Shown here piece by piece: positions 11,644-23,024 of a stretch of 64,000 bases of DNA. Source of the DNA: Marsupella aquatica (Eukaryota > Marchantiophyta). The stretch's first letter is position 1; each line of letters starts with the position of its first letter. The notes beneath the pieces are model-generated. The model saw only the letters and a list, made by a program, of their open reading frames with translations. It was not told the origin of the DNA and did not search any database. Position numbers and translations under genes: made by a program. Where the stretch lies: assembly GCA_973895155.1 (NCBI GenBank), contig OZ316893.1, positions 1,860,001 to 1,924,000 of the forward strand, written 5' to 3'.

Positions 11644-12720
11644 ACCCTTCTCACCCACACCTCACCCCCTGTCACATCCCTGGTAGTTCTCTGCTTCGCC
11701 TGAACCCTGCAGCTGGGAAGATTTTCGGGAAGATTATCGGATATAGACTCCCTTCCAAGCAAGGATGGTCTTCAAAGTTCACTGAGAAGAGCCAGAAAGA
11801 GAGACAGAGATATGCCAATTCCCGATGAGAAGGATCAGAAGAGAAACGAGTACAATCGTGTTGCAACCCCCTGTATCAGATACAGACTCCCTTCCACCCT
11901 TCTCACCCACACCTCACCCCCTGTCACATCCCTGGTAGTTCTCTGCTTCGCCTGAACCCTGCAGCTGGGAAGATTTTCGGGAAGATTATCGGATATAGAC
12001 TCCCTTCCAAGCAAGGATGGTCTTCAAAGTTCACTGAGAAGAGCCAGAAAGAGAGACACAGATATGCCAATTCCCGATGAGAAGGATCAGAAGAGAAACG
12101 AGTACAATCGTGTTGCAACCCCCTGTATCAGATACAGACTCCCTTCCAAGCAAGTAATGGCAAGGATTGTCTTCAAAGTTCACTGAGAAGTGCCAGAAAG
12201 AGAGACAGAGATATGGCAATTCCCCATGAGAAGGATCAGAAGAGAAACGAGTGCAATCGTGTTGCAACCCCCTGTATCAGATACAGACTCCCTTCCAAGC
12301 AGGGAATGGCAAGAACGGTCTTCAAAGTACATTGACAAGAGCCAGAAAGAGAAGCAGAGATATTCCAATTCCCCATGAGAAGGATCAGACGAGAAACGAG
12401 TGCAATTGTGTTGCAATCCCCTGTATCGGATACAGACTCCCTCCCAAGCAAGGAATGGCAATGATGGTCTTCAAAGTACACTGATAAGAGCCAGAAAGAG
12501 AGACAGAGATATTCCGATTCCCTATGAGAAGGATCAGACGAGAAACGAGTGCAATTGTGTTGCAACCTCCTGTATCGGATACAGACTCCCTTCCAAGCAG
12601 GAAAAGGCAAGGCTGGTCTTCAAAGTCCACTGAGAAGAGCTAGAAACAGCGATATAGAAATGCCAATTCCCCATGAGAAGGACCAGAAGAGAAACGAGTG
12701 CAATTGTGTACGATCAGGAG
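11644..12720. repeat. Minisatellite of 252-bp and 149-bp units upstream of the BTB gene
   Basis: A 252-bp block (11644-11895) is repeated in tandem (11896-12147). It is followed by further units in which the anchor ATACAGACTCCC recurs at about 12132, 12281, 12430 and 12579, a regular spacing of 149 bp. Each unit contains GTCTTCAAAGT, GAGAAGAGCCAGAAAGAGAGA and GAAACGAGTGCAAT. Open frames run through the array on both strands, but they only reflect a unit length compatible with open reading, and no unit resembles a known domain. The proximal 252-bp unit includes sequence adjoining the BTB leader. Confidence 0.92.
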
Positions 12721-12739
12721 AGCAAGGATTAGCGGTGAG

Positions 12740-13405
12740 GGGGGCCCTACAGCCTCAATTTCTGCTCAAGCCCCACGACAGGACTTCCAAGGGTTTAGGT
12801 GGTGCTCTGTAGGAATGCCTACCCCTATTTCTTGTGTTGCAACCTTTATAGTAGTATATTAATATATATATTTATAGAGTCCACAGAAATTCAAGATGGA
12901 TGGGGTCTCTTAATTTGCTTGCTTTTACTTACATTGCCAGTAAAGATATTCCAATTTACAATATTGTCATTGTTTTTATTGTATTTACCAAAATGCAATC
13001 ATATTTGTATATTTCCACCTTGGTTACTTTGTTCAACTTGTCTAAAAGTAATTAATAGTTGTTTGCCAGAATGCTCTAATATACTTTTGCAACCTAGATG
13101 AACTCTAGTCAAACACATGTGTCCGTCCCTGTCTAAGGATTGAGCACTAAGGGGGGTGCAAAGATCTCAGTTTCTGTTCAAGCCCCAAAGTCAGGACTTA
13201 AGGTGCTCTGTCTGTGTCCCTCAAGGTGACAACGCAACACACGTTGGAATGCCCACCTCTCTTTTTTGTGTTGCAACCAATTTACCCACTAGAAGTCCAC
13301 CAGAAATTGAAATGTGGGATGGACCTCCACATTTGCCAAAATGCTCTGCTGTTCATTTGCACCCATGATGGACTCCAGTGAAACACTCTTTTTTGTTCAT
13401 ATCTA
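12740..13405. repeat. Diverged direct repeat pair
   Basis: Two blocks (about 12740-13138 and 13150-13405) share, in order, TCAAGCCCCA, CAGGACTT, GGTGCTCTGT, GGAATGCC, CTTGTGTTGCAACC (or close variants), GCCARAATGCTCT and GGACTCCAGT-like words. They differ by several indels. They could be remnants of one transposable element, but no termini are recognisable. Confidence 0.6.
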
Positions 13406-13910
13406 AACTCTGTAATATACAATCTCACCTTTTTCCCTCATGGTCTGCGTAGGGAATACACTTTTGGAGTGAACTCATTATGAGTGTTAGGATTAAACCT
13501 TAAATTTTCCTCACCATGAGATCTGGTGAAAAGCAAAATAAAGAGCAAATCCTAGCTTGGGGCATAGATAGGCCTCCATCCACACCTAGACCCACTCACT
13601 AATCTCCATAAAAGGGTTCCAATCAGACATTGATTGTTGAGGATGAACACCAAACAAGGGAAAAGAAAAGCAAGTGCAAACCTAAAAACTGCAGAAAATG
13701 AAGGGAAGAGTGTCAAACACTGCATGAGTTCAAATTCAAGGACTACTCTCCACATTGAAAATTGTGACAAGAGCTAATAAGCCACATCCAATGTAGTAAC
13801 TAAATAAGCAGTGGGACAGGATTGTACTAGTGCTACAAGCATGCCTCTTCGACACTTAGAAAAAACGTTGATTTATGGATTTTTTCGGGGCAGAGGACTT
13901 AGGAATTCCA
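13406..13910. other. Intergenic, nothing recognised
   Basis: No ORF with a recognisable domain, no RNA gene and no repeat structure were seen in this interval. Confidence 0.4.
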
Positions 13911-13912
13911 GT

Positions 13913-14085
13913 GTCCTTGAATCACTTGAAACTTAGGAAAGCCACTAATGACTTTCGAGGAATAGTCTCCTTGAATCACTTGAAACTTAGGAAAGCCATT
14001 AATGACTTTCTCCTTGAATCACTTGAAACTTAGGAAAGCCATTAATGACTTTCCAGGGACTAGTCTCCTTGAATCACGAAACAGC
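13913..14085. repeat. Three to four copies of a 42-54 bp tandem repeat
   Basis: The unit CTCCTTGAATCACTTGAAAC TTAGGAAAGCCAYTAATGACTTT recurs with starts near 13914, 13968, 14010 and, truncated, 14066. Copies differ in a short spacer (GAGGAATAGT or CAGGGACTAGT). No coding relevance is seen. Confidence 0.85.
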
Positions 14086-14193
14086 GAGGACACTTCTGTA
14101 CAATGTTGCACTGTCTTTACTCCTGCTACAGAACAGTCATTCTGAGAACAAAACAAAATGATTCTGTGGCAACACGCCTGGTGGGCTGGTGCG

Positions 14194-14304
14194 TTTCTAT
14201 TTGCCCTCTCGATCTGATCGAAAGTTACGAACGTCTTCTTCGTTGTTGTTTCTATTTGCCCTCTCGATCTGATCGAAAGTCACGAACGTCTTCTTCGTTG
14301 TTTC
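14194..14304. repeat. 55-bp tandem duplication
   Basis: TTTCTATTTGCCCTCTCGAT plus CTGATCGAAAGTYACGAACG TCTTCTTCGTTGTT occurs twice, with starts at 14194 and 14249 and a single obvious mismatch. Confidence 0.9.
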
Positions 14305-15780
14305 GAATGGAAAGAAATAACGATCAAACCTCGCTTGCCAGATTGTTCGGAGTTACTGTACTTGTAAAGTGGTACAGCAACAAATTAATGCCGGAAGGAA
14401 TGTGCAGAATCATTATGGTAAAGGAGATCCCAGAACCTGCGGATCCCACAGTTTCAAAACAAATTTAAGTATTGAACAGCATCGATTTAATGTCAGGGGT
14501 TTGATCAATGACTTTTGGTTTGAGCTTATCGCAAGGGCGATCGGCGGAGCGGAGTATAAGTTGAATTGACGCAAATGACGGTGAAAATTGCTGCTGCTGC
14601 TGCAAAGTAGAGTTATCCTTCGAGCGCAACAAACTGAAAGTGAGCGGTATAAGTCAAAACAGTAAGTATTAGCCCTCGAACCAATTCTACGAGCTCCATT
14701 TGACACTGTGAAACGCACCCAGCAACCCACCCAGCAGTAAATCGGAGATCTTTTTCATTATGGTTTCGTCGCATCCTGATATGAGATACCATAGTGAACT
14801 GTTTAGTGGGTTAGCAGATAGGAGAGGGATTGGAATGGAAGGCCTGGAAGAGATCATTATGGAACTAAAGCTGGGCACGGATTGTAAAGGAGCGGCAGAG
14901 ACTGTTATCGTATCCTCATCCGGTCCAGCGACACAGTCAGAAAGCAAAAGCTATACTTATCACACAGGAGGGTGCCCCGGTGCTTGGAGGCGACACGGTG
15001 TAAATCAGAAGGAGGAGTTCGCGGCTTCAAGTAACAGAAGCCTGCCTCTACTGTAGGTTGGCATTCTTCAAGAGTAGTAACCAGACTTTTGGCCTGGTAC
15101 TGATGATTCCTTTCTGTCTGATTTGTGTGCAATACCCCTCGTTTTGCCGTGAACTTTTCCCAGTACTTATGGACAGCAGTGACAGTTTGTCCCGTGCTAA
15201 TCTTGGCCGGGATTGAAATCCGGAGACGATTTTCTATACACTGACAGCGATGTAATTAACGCAGAATTTAGACATTGATCAATGGGAGTGCTGCAGACCT
15301 CCCACGCACTGAGGACACGGGATCGAGATCGATGCCAAATCCCTTGTTACTGTTTTTTTGCCTTGAATTATCGATACCAAAACTGTCATGCCCTCAACGG
15401 AATGGGCTTAATGCCAAAAAGTCTCCCAAAGTACACGATATCACGGGAATTTCCCATACACAAACCGGAAAATGTGACTGTAGCAATCAACCATGACATA
15501 CACACTAAGCTCGTTCGATTGAGAGCATGGAATGAAGCGCGATACGCCAGATAACAATTTGTCAAAGAGTGACTAGAATCATTGAAAACAAGACAGCACT
15601 AGTTCAGTGTTTACAAACCCACAAGATGTCACGAGTTTGTTCTTGATTAAATAGTACAGACATATATACATGTCAGGTGCTGCATTACACATCATTTGAA
15701 CAGATGATCTGAAAGAAAATTATGTACATACTGACGTATTTCAAACACCTGTTAGATCAAGGGTTGACTTTCTATACGAG
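14305..15780. other. Intergenic interval without recognised gene
   Basis: A plus-strand frame of 98 codons (14760-15056) begins with an ATG, but its peptide shows no known motif and I could not link it to neighbouring exons. The rest is non-coding as far as I can see. Confidence 0.35.
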
Positions 15781-15781
15781 C

Positions 15782-15782
<1 letters not shown>

Positions 15783-15833
<51 letters not shown>
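15783..15833. repeat. (CT)n microsatellite
   Basis: About 25 uninterrupted CT dinucleotides lie some 220 bp downstream of the TPR gene stop. Length polymorphism is expected. Confidence 0.97.
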
Positions 15834-15836
<3 letters not shown>

Positions 15837-16051
15837 CTTGTCTCGAATCGACTTCGTCTGAAGAGAGGATTGAAAAAGCTGTAGTGTCCTCGGAACCAGC
15901 GTGCCCATGAAGACCAGGGCAAGGTTCATGAATATGCTTGCACACAACCCCATGATTGAGCAATACACGGCAGGTTTGGTGTTGGGCGGACTAATCTAAA
16001 CCCAAAGTTCTTCCGTGATCTCAACCCAAAGTTCTTCGATCTGTCGATCAG

Positions 16052-18468
16052 TTATAATGCTGGCTTAAGGTGGCCAGATAAATCCTCATCGTCGTCACCA
16101 TGCCATAAAAAATGTGCATAGCTTCCGGTGTGATATGGGTTTGTGGGATCTCTGGAAATTGCTTCGCGGTATGCTTTGTCCGCCCTTCGACGATCCTTGA
16201 GCCCCAACCATAGAAAACTTGCCAAGCGTGCCAGGATGTCTCCGTCTTCGCGATCCACTCTCAAAGCTCGATGGAAAAATGCTTCAGCTCTGGAAAATGA
16301 AGGCAATGGAGACAATCTTAGCTAACAGGTTCATACGTTACGCGAGTAATCACACATGCAATCAAGCTCACCAGAAGGAGATGACAGGGAGCCAGGTAAA
16401 GTATGTTATAGTACAGAGCACTCAGAATGCAATCATTGCATGTTCATTAAAACCCTACAACTTTCGACTCACAACACAAACACATCGAACCCGAACACAC
16501 ATACCTGACGTTATCATGGCGTACAGCATAAAGGAACTGAGCGTAATTTGCAAGTAGCATGGGATTAGAAGGCTCGGCTGTGATAGCCTGCTGGTACTCG
16601 AGATCTGTTCGGTCAAAGCAGGCGTAGGCGTCCGACTCCATCTTCGTCGCCACAGGAGCCACTAATATCCTCAGCGTCTCCTGATCCAACTGAACGTGCT
16701 GATAAGGTTCTCCCGGTTTCAATTCCAATTCGCGGACTGTTTGCTCCAAGAGAACCCGGTAGGAGCGAAGGTGTCCACTGCTTCGGAGCTCCCCCTCACT
16801 CGGCAGTTGCCCTAGACCTGTCCAAGCTCTATTGGAACTCTTGTCATCGCTCACGCCCGGTGACTTCGGAGAAAACAGTGCCCCTAGAGTTTCTCTCGGC
16901 AAATTCAAAGTCCCACGGCCCCCCGAGCCGAAATCCGCGGAGTCAAAATCCTTCTCAGAGAACATTGCATTTCTTCCAGACCCTGCTCGAGAATGGTAGG
17001 AATCGCCGTCCTCTCCACCTGCAACGATAATTGATCCCCGGCCGACTCCCCCTGGCCCGTAGTTTCCAAAGCCATGTCCGGAAGAATCACTGGGGATGGG
17101 AGAAGGGTGGGCAGATCGGTCAAAACGAACATATGACAATCCACTCCACCTATCGGTTGCATTGGCAACGCCACCTCTCTCGACCTGAGTTTGCAATGTC
17201 GACACGAGTTCAGTGGGAGGCTCCGGCGCCATCACAGCCCCCATGGCAACGCTACTTCCAAGAGAAAACACTGTGAAGTTGGCTAGGAGGATCATTACGG
17301 AGACCATTAACGTCGGCGTACAAGAAAAAACTTGCTGGAAAAGCCACACGAATGAAGCATGCATCTCCCTGTTGACCATCGACATAAGATGCTGGACATT
17401 CATATCTGAAACTAGAGTTTGCCGCAATTGAAGAGTGTAACTCTGCAGCTCCCGAATCATGAAAACCATAGAATTGAACGCCTTATTTATAGCACAGACT
17501 CCTTCCCCTCCTCCCGCAGCTTGTCCACTGTTTCTCTTGCGCAAATTCCGTAGAGAATCTGGAATTGATGGGAATTGCCCTGAAGCTCCGATACCTAGAG
17601 GCACCTTTGCTGCCCTGCTGTCAAGGCTGTGCACTCGCATTGAATCATCGTCTCCGGAGCTGCACACCTTCGCTGTCTTGCGCTTCAATGACGCAGGCCT
17701 CGAGATGCTGTTAACTCCGTCCAGTTGCTGATCCACGAAGCTCAAATCCACTCTGTTGGACGTTCCTGCTCCTCGAGGATGATGGTCGCTTCTGTCCATA
17801 AACTGCCTGTCTTTGACAAAACTTGGGGCTGTCACATCCACAGCTGATGACGCTCCGGCACCTGCAGTAGAAACAGTACCCGACTCTTTTTCTCTCGTCC
17901 TGCCTTGAGACTCATAACGAGCTGACTCGCTTCTCGACCACCCCTCCCTGCCGATAGGTTGAGCAACATCTACATCTAACCGCTCAAAACCTTGGTAAGA
18001 TTGCTCCGAGATCTCACAAAAGTCGTGATCCGGTCTCATCCATCTATCTCCAGGGAAGTCATCGAAGCGAGTGGCCCTCAGCATTAGCCCCCCGGCCTCG
18101 GATTTCCATCGAAACAAGCCCGACGTACAACCCTGTTCGGGAAATCCTTGGCACGACCTCAAAGACTCTGTCCGTGTTAGATTAGAAGAAGAGGGGCCCC
18201 GCCTCAGGCATGTCTCGATGCTCCGTGGACCTAGGCTAGGAAACCCGGTTGGAAGAGCCCCTCCATTTGCACTCGCTCTATGGGAAGCTTGCCGCGTCCG
18301 AGATGACGATCCGCGAGAGCAGAAATCAGATGCATCTGAAGAACGCCGTGCACAAGGATTTCGCTGACCATCAATCACAGCATCAACCAACAGACAAGGA
18401 CGCGAGACGGGCCGGGGAGAAGACCCTGAGAGGAGTTGCCATTGAGCCGGTAGAGCCTCCAAACCCAT
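16052..18468 (-). CDS. Membrane-anchored TPR protein (2 exons, about 733 aa)
   Basis: Exon 1 runs 18468-16505 and exon 2 runs 16289-16052, with a GT-AG intron and a shared phase (the AG|A codon gives Arg). The start is the first ATG after an in-frame TAG six bases upstream and has a G at +4. The N-terminal half is Ser/Arg-rich and probably disordered. Around residues 367-405 a block beginning MHASFVWLFQQVF is followed by a hydrophobic helix (LMVSVMILLANFTVFSL), a likely single membrane anchor. From about residue 610, TPR-like helix pairs appear: YQQAITAEPSNPMLLANYAQFLY, then AEAFFHRALRVDREDGDILARLASFLW, then YREAISRDPTNPYHTGSYAHFLWH. The layout matches, from memory, the uncharacterised plant At2g29670/At1g07280-type TPR family. 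Its biochemical role is not known to me; TPRs usually bind protein partners. Confidence 0.85.
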
Positions 18469-18565
18469 ACTCTAGCTTTTCCGTCTCCAATCCGACTGTA
18501 GCTGCGAAGGAGAAGCCAATGTGGCTTCAACGCCTTTGTCACCCGGTCATCCAAAAAGAACTTCG

Positions 18566-19239
18566 TCAAAAATTCCTTAAGAATTTGCAACACGACATTA
18601 ATTCAATATAGGGCTCTCGTCTCGATGAATTTCTTTCCACAAGATCATAAGCAGCATCATCTTCAGGTAGAGCATCTGGATCCCATTCCTCCTCGGTAAC
18701 CACTGCAGAAGGGGGTCCCGGCTGGTATCCTCCGTTACAATCACCTGAAATTTGACAACCACTAGAAAGTAAGAGACGAGAAACCATCAATAATAACCAC
18801 TTTCATCCGCCAATAGTTTACGCTGAGCTCCAAAAGATTTCGACGCTGTGGGCAGATTTGTCCAACTAAAATATTTCAAACCAAAGAACAGCAGACCTGT
18901 GTGGAGAGCGATAACTTTCGAAATCGCAGTCAGCCAGACGCCTAGGCTAAGTGCAATATACAAATAGTGCGCCGCGATTGCATGCAGACCATAGCAATAA
19001 CTTCATGGTAAGCAATGGGAAGTGCTTTCCACTAACGAGGTAATTGTCCTGGAGGGATCACCTAAAATAACGCTCAGGCGGCTCCTCCGATAATCAGCTA
19101 CAAAATCGGTGCTCGTAAACGACCCTCTCCTCTCGTTTTCCTGCGGATTTATCCTTCCAATAAGATTTTCGATCTCGCTCTCTTCGCCTATGAAGTGGTT
19201 CGAGATTCCCTCCGCAGTGGACCTTCTCTCTCCGCGCAC
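18566..19239 (-). CDS. Possible short two-exon ORF upstream of the TPR gene
   Basis: On the minus strand an ATG-initiated frame (19239-19062) ends at a plausible donor (TTTTAG|GTGATCC). It joins in phase to a plausible acceptor (AATTTCAG|GTGATTG) and the frame 18744-18566, giving about 118 residues. The second part is acidic (TEEEWDPDALPEDDAAYDLV) and looks compositionally like protein. The stop lies 98 bases before the ATG of the TPR gene on the same strand, so this could be a spliced upstream ORF in its leader, an alternative N terminus, or chance. No domain is recognised. Confidence 0.28.
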
Positions 19240-19894
19240 TTGTGCGTGAGCTTGGGGTCTCTTTCCGTAGGTCGCGCTGGCTCCACGGCTAACCTAACAA
19301 CTCAGCAAATTCCAACTCGTCACTTCGAAGCTCCGAAAATAGGAAGATGACTTCTCAGCCGCTGCTACGCGTAACAAGGACAGCGTCCGAATTCCACCTC
19401 CTGCTCTACTAATTTTCTGTAGTACAGTCGTAGTGACAAGCTTTTCGCGTCTCGCGCTCTGAAAACCGCCGTCCCAGAAACCCCAGAAATGTCAAGAAGC
19501 ACTGTCCAGTGAAGTCGTCAAAAACCCCAATCTCTCACTCTTCCACTCACTCAACTCACTCACCAGCTCGCCTGACCTTGGGCAAAAATATCGAATTAGC
19601 ACGGTCTGTATCCCACATGGCTCATCAAGCTCACCTCACGCCTCACGGGCAGAAATCCAAAACACCCGTCCTGATATTTCTCGAGGATTTCGCATCCCTC
19701 GCCTTGAAAACGAAGTGCAAAGCAAAACCTGATAAATGATTCCTCGCCTCCCGTAGAAATCTCCAACACCCGCAAAAGACGAATCAACGGTACCCCTGAT
19801 AAAGGGACTGTCTCCTCTCTCCCCCGATCTGCTCCCCGCCTCTGCAGAGCGGTAAACCTCGATGGCGAACTATCTTCGCCGCAGGAGATGGCCT

Positions 19895-20240
19895 CCTCTC
19901 GGGCCTTCACCTCGGACGCTTGTCGTCGTCATCGTCTTCGTCGTCTCCCACTCTTCTTCCCATTACACTAGTCTGTATTACACTAGCCTTCTTCGTCGTC
20001 TTCGGTACTCTTCTTCCCATTACACTGGTCTGTATTACACTAGTCTTCTTCGTCGTCTTCGTCTTCTCCTACTCTTCTTCCCATTACACTAGTCTTCTTT
20101 GTCGTCTTCGTCTTCTCGTACTCTTCTTCCCCTTACACTGGTCTGTATTACACTAGTCTGTTGGTAGTCATCCGAACGCTCTGCCTCTTCTTCGTCGTCT
20201 TCGTCTTCTCGTACTCTTCTTCCCATTACACTAGTCTGTT
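19895..20240. repeat. Minisatellite of TCTTCTTCGTCGTCTTCG / CCCATTACACTAGTCTG units
   Basis: About five imperfect units of 45-65 bp alternate a TCTTCGTCGTCTTCG run with CTCTTCTTCCCATTACAC and TAGTCTGTATTACACTAG. The array is open in two plus-strand frames and one acidic minus-strand frame (EDEDDEEE), all explained by the codon-like period. It lies in the gap upstream of the TPR gene. Confidence 0.88.
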
Positions 20241-20464
20241 GCTCTGCCTTTTCTACTAGTACTGTAGATCCGTAGGAATTCCATCGTCTGCCAATTGAAT
20301 TACACATTTACACGGGAAGAACGGGTCCAGCGACTTCACCAGCCCGGGCTTTGGTGGTACTGGCCGATTGGTTCTCGAGTTTCATGACGTCAGTCTGCCA
20401 CTCCCCCCACCCGTTTCAGGACGGCCCCCCACTTGTTAAGACGTCAGGGTGATTGTTCATTGTT

Positions 20465-20670
20465 CACCCTTTGGGGCAGTAAGCTGCTGCCACGATAACA
20501 CTTTTGCTTATCAGTATAAGCTCATAATGTTGACTATAATCTACACTGTACACATAGACTAGTCCCATTGTTCATTCTTTGGGCAGTAAGCTGCTGCCAC
20601 GATAACACTTTACTTATCAGTATATCTCATAATGTTGACTATAATCTAGATTGTACACAGACTAGCCCCA
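20465..20670. repeat. Two-copy tandem repeat of about 107 bp
   Basis: The two copies share GGCAGTAAGCTGCTGCCACG, ATAACACTTT, ATCAGTATA, CTCATAATGTTGACTATAAT and TGTACACA...GACTAG. GCAGTAAGCTGC is a near-palindrome within each unit. Confidence 0.9.
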
Positions 20671-20734
20671 TGACCCTTACCTACACATAAATAGATATGC
20701 AGAAAAATGTTGCATAATATTAATACTATTTTGG

Positions 20735-20815
20735 TCAGTCTTTGCCCCATCCGTGTTTGTTGTCCATATTCATTTCAGATTTATCTTTATTTAGAGTCAA
20801 TGTCAGTTTTGTTCA
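20735..20815. repeat. Dispersed repeat family, first of three copies seen
   Basis: The segment reading CCCCATCCGTGTTTGTTGTC and ATTCATTTCAGATTTRTCTTT is echoed at about 36541-36600 and 44878-44962 (CCCATCC...TTTGTCCA...CTCATTTCAGTTTTGTCTTT). Copies are degenerate and without visible ends. Confidence 0.55.
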
Positions 20816-21084
20816 AACTTATTAAAAAAATTGACTTTATTGAACTTGATTATCAGTTTTGTCGGGTGTGCTCTTAGCTGTATAATGTTTATTCCTCTTC
20901 TGCAGCATGCAAATTCAGGCTGGCTCTCACTCTCCTTCTCTGCACGCGGATTTCACTTGTCTCCTCCTCCACTTCCTGTTATCGATTTTATTTCCACACG
21001 ACCTCCATTATGTGTCATCTATTTAGTTTCCATCTTGGATTTGAGGACAAGCATGGCCACTGAGCACGTCGATGTCGGAAAACT

Positions 21085-21802
21085 CTATTCCGATTCTTTG
21101 CCTGTGAAAAACAAAATTACTCCAAACATTGCAAACTGGCAGACTACAAACGTGAGAAGTGTAAGGAGGCATATCGACCTCGTCACAAGCATCTCGGGCA
21201 GCATGCTTGACTGCCAAGCTCTTACGGCCTTCATAACTACAGATTGTTCCTCGCCCCATAAGCTGTCAAGTCCGCTCCCGGTACTCGTCGCTATTGACAT
21301 CAATCTTCTTGCAAGCACCCGCAATTCATCCAGTTTTTTCTTGAATGCCCACCATAGAAACCTTCATGCGATGAAGTTTCTTCTGTGCACGAAGAGAAAC
21401 CGCCAACCCATGGCGTGCACCCTGCATTTCTGCTATCCCCCTTTGTATCTCTCCAGCTTCTGCAAACAAATATGATTCCATCGCCAAAATTAAGTTTAGT
21501 GATGGTAGGCCTAGACTGCTTCTTTCTCCAAGCAAAGTCCCAGGGCCACTCCCTTCTCCAGTCATACCGTGTATCTTCTCGTTTCCATTGTTGGGCATTG
21601 CCATCTTTCCTAAGATCTGGAAGTGTAAAACGTGCACTATCCAACTGGCAAGTATTCAAACGGAAGCTTCTTCTTTTTTGTATTGAGGTCTTGAGTGACG
21701 AGTGGTGACTGTGTATATCCCAAAAAGCTGGCGCAATTTCTTCTTGAGGCAGCATCCCCAACTGCCAAGCTCTTACAGCCTTCATAACTATAGACTGTTC
21801 AT
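21085..21802 (-). pseudogene. Possible gene relic between two direct repeats
   Basis: Overlapping minus-strand frames encode Arg/Lys/Glu-rich helical peptides (for example KLDELRVLARRLMS and GEIQRGIAEMQGARHGLAV). They join only by changing frame near 21324. Two direct repeats, encoding MKAVRAWQ followed by -MLP in both cases, lie at about 21203-21252 and 21752-21802. The pattern suggests a decayed, partly duplicated coding sequence, but I could not assign a family. The 214-codon plus-strand frame covering it is probably a shadow. Confidence 0.3.
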
Positions 21803-22423
21803 AACTTAGACTATAAAGTGGTTATAGTCCAATTTCTTAGAATTATTTCTAAATTATTCTCATAAGAGGGTGAGGAGCTCAAGAAAATGAGAAAAATTTT
21901 GGGCTACAATAAGATAAGAGTTTGATGCTCTTTTGTGACCCCAAAATATCTAGGTATGGAACAAGAAAAATATGATAGTAATGTCATACCCTACTATATA
22001 AATTGGCCTAATTTAATGTGTTTAAAGTTATGAAGATTAAACTTTTGGATTAAGTCTGGGAACAAATCTCATAATAGCTCCACATGTAAAAGAAATTGAG
22101 ATCAATTTAACATCTTAATATGATATCATCTCTAATTTAGTACCTAATTGTTATCTCAATAGTCCTAAAATTTTGTGTAGAATGTATAGTAGCACCAGAC
22201 CCTATCATAAATCATATTTATTTGATCTATTGATTGATAAAAAGAGCAAGTGCTATTATCAAATGACACCTTCATGTGTAAGGACATCCATCATGTTTGA
22301 AGGAAAATTTGGCAAAAAAGTCAACTACAAGAAGTAATAGACATGAACCCATAAAAAATAAGCAAAATAAATTTAAAAATAAATAAATATTAGTAGCATC
22401 AGGAGCTGGTAATATCGATCATA

Positions 22424-22935
22424 CACTGTTTACCGTAATAAGTTAGTGTTACTACGGAAATAGTGTGAGTAACACTAATATGTGAGTAGAGGAGTATTGG
22501 AGCTCACTAACTATGGAACATGCTAACATAGCACAAAAATCAATCATTTCTATGAAAACGCACAGTAGAATGTTTTATAAATAATTGATTAATGTAAATC
22601 TCATGGTGTAGTTGGGCTCTCTCAATTTAATGTATGTTTTGTCCACGCTATTGTCCAAAAATTCAACAATTTCATATCATCAACTCACATTTTTCACACC
22701 CAAATAGTGTGACTACTATTACAAACAAGATACATGGTTTCATGCAACATTTTTTATATCAATAGCCACTCCATAAATAATGTGAGTTGATTTCCATAAT
22801 TAGTGTTACTGGTAACACTAATTGAATCATTCACAATTACTTTTAATACAAATTTAGTGTTAGTAAGACTATTTCAAGAGGGATTCAAATTTTTCCTAGC
22901 TACACAATTAGTGTCACTAACTACGGTAAACAGTG
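22424..22935. mobile_element. MITE with 14-bp perfect terminal inverted repeats and TA duplication
   Basis: The left end CACTGTTTACCGTA (22424-22437) and right end TACGGTAAACAGTG (22922-22935) are perfect inverted repeats, each flanked by TA. Homology continues inward imperfectly (GTTAGTG). The 512-bp interior has no coding capacity but repeats the words TAGTGTTAC/GTAACACTA, including a nearly perfect palindrome at 22798-22823. A TA target duplication fits a Tc1/mariner-type (Stowaway-like) non-autonomous element. CACTG ends also recall CACTA elements, but a 3-bp duplication is not seen. Confidence 0.75.
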
Positions 22936-23024
22936 TACATAGCTTGATCCTCTCTAGGAATTATATTATTTAAAGAATTTTTATATAAAAATTGGGCTAA
23001 ATTTGGTATAAAAATTTTAAAATA

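Noticed and set aside
12180-12812. Overlapping ORFs of 77-124 codons on both strands
   Set aside because: They are by-products of the 149-bp minisatellite. The peptides simply repeat with the unit.
15722-15968. ORFs with poly-SerLeu or poly-ArgGlu
   Set aside because: They are produced entirely by the (CT)n microsatellite.
20831-21475. 214-codon plus-strand ORF
   Set aside because: The peptide has no recognisable domain, the start is in T-rich sequence, and it is antisense to more protein-like minus-strand frames bounded by direct repeats.
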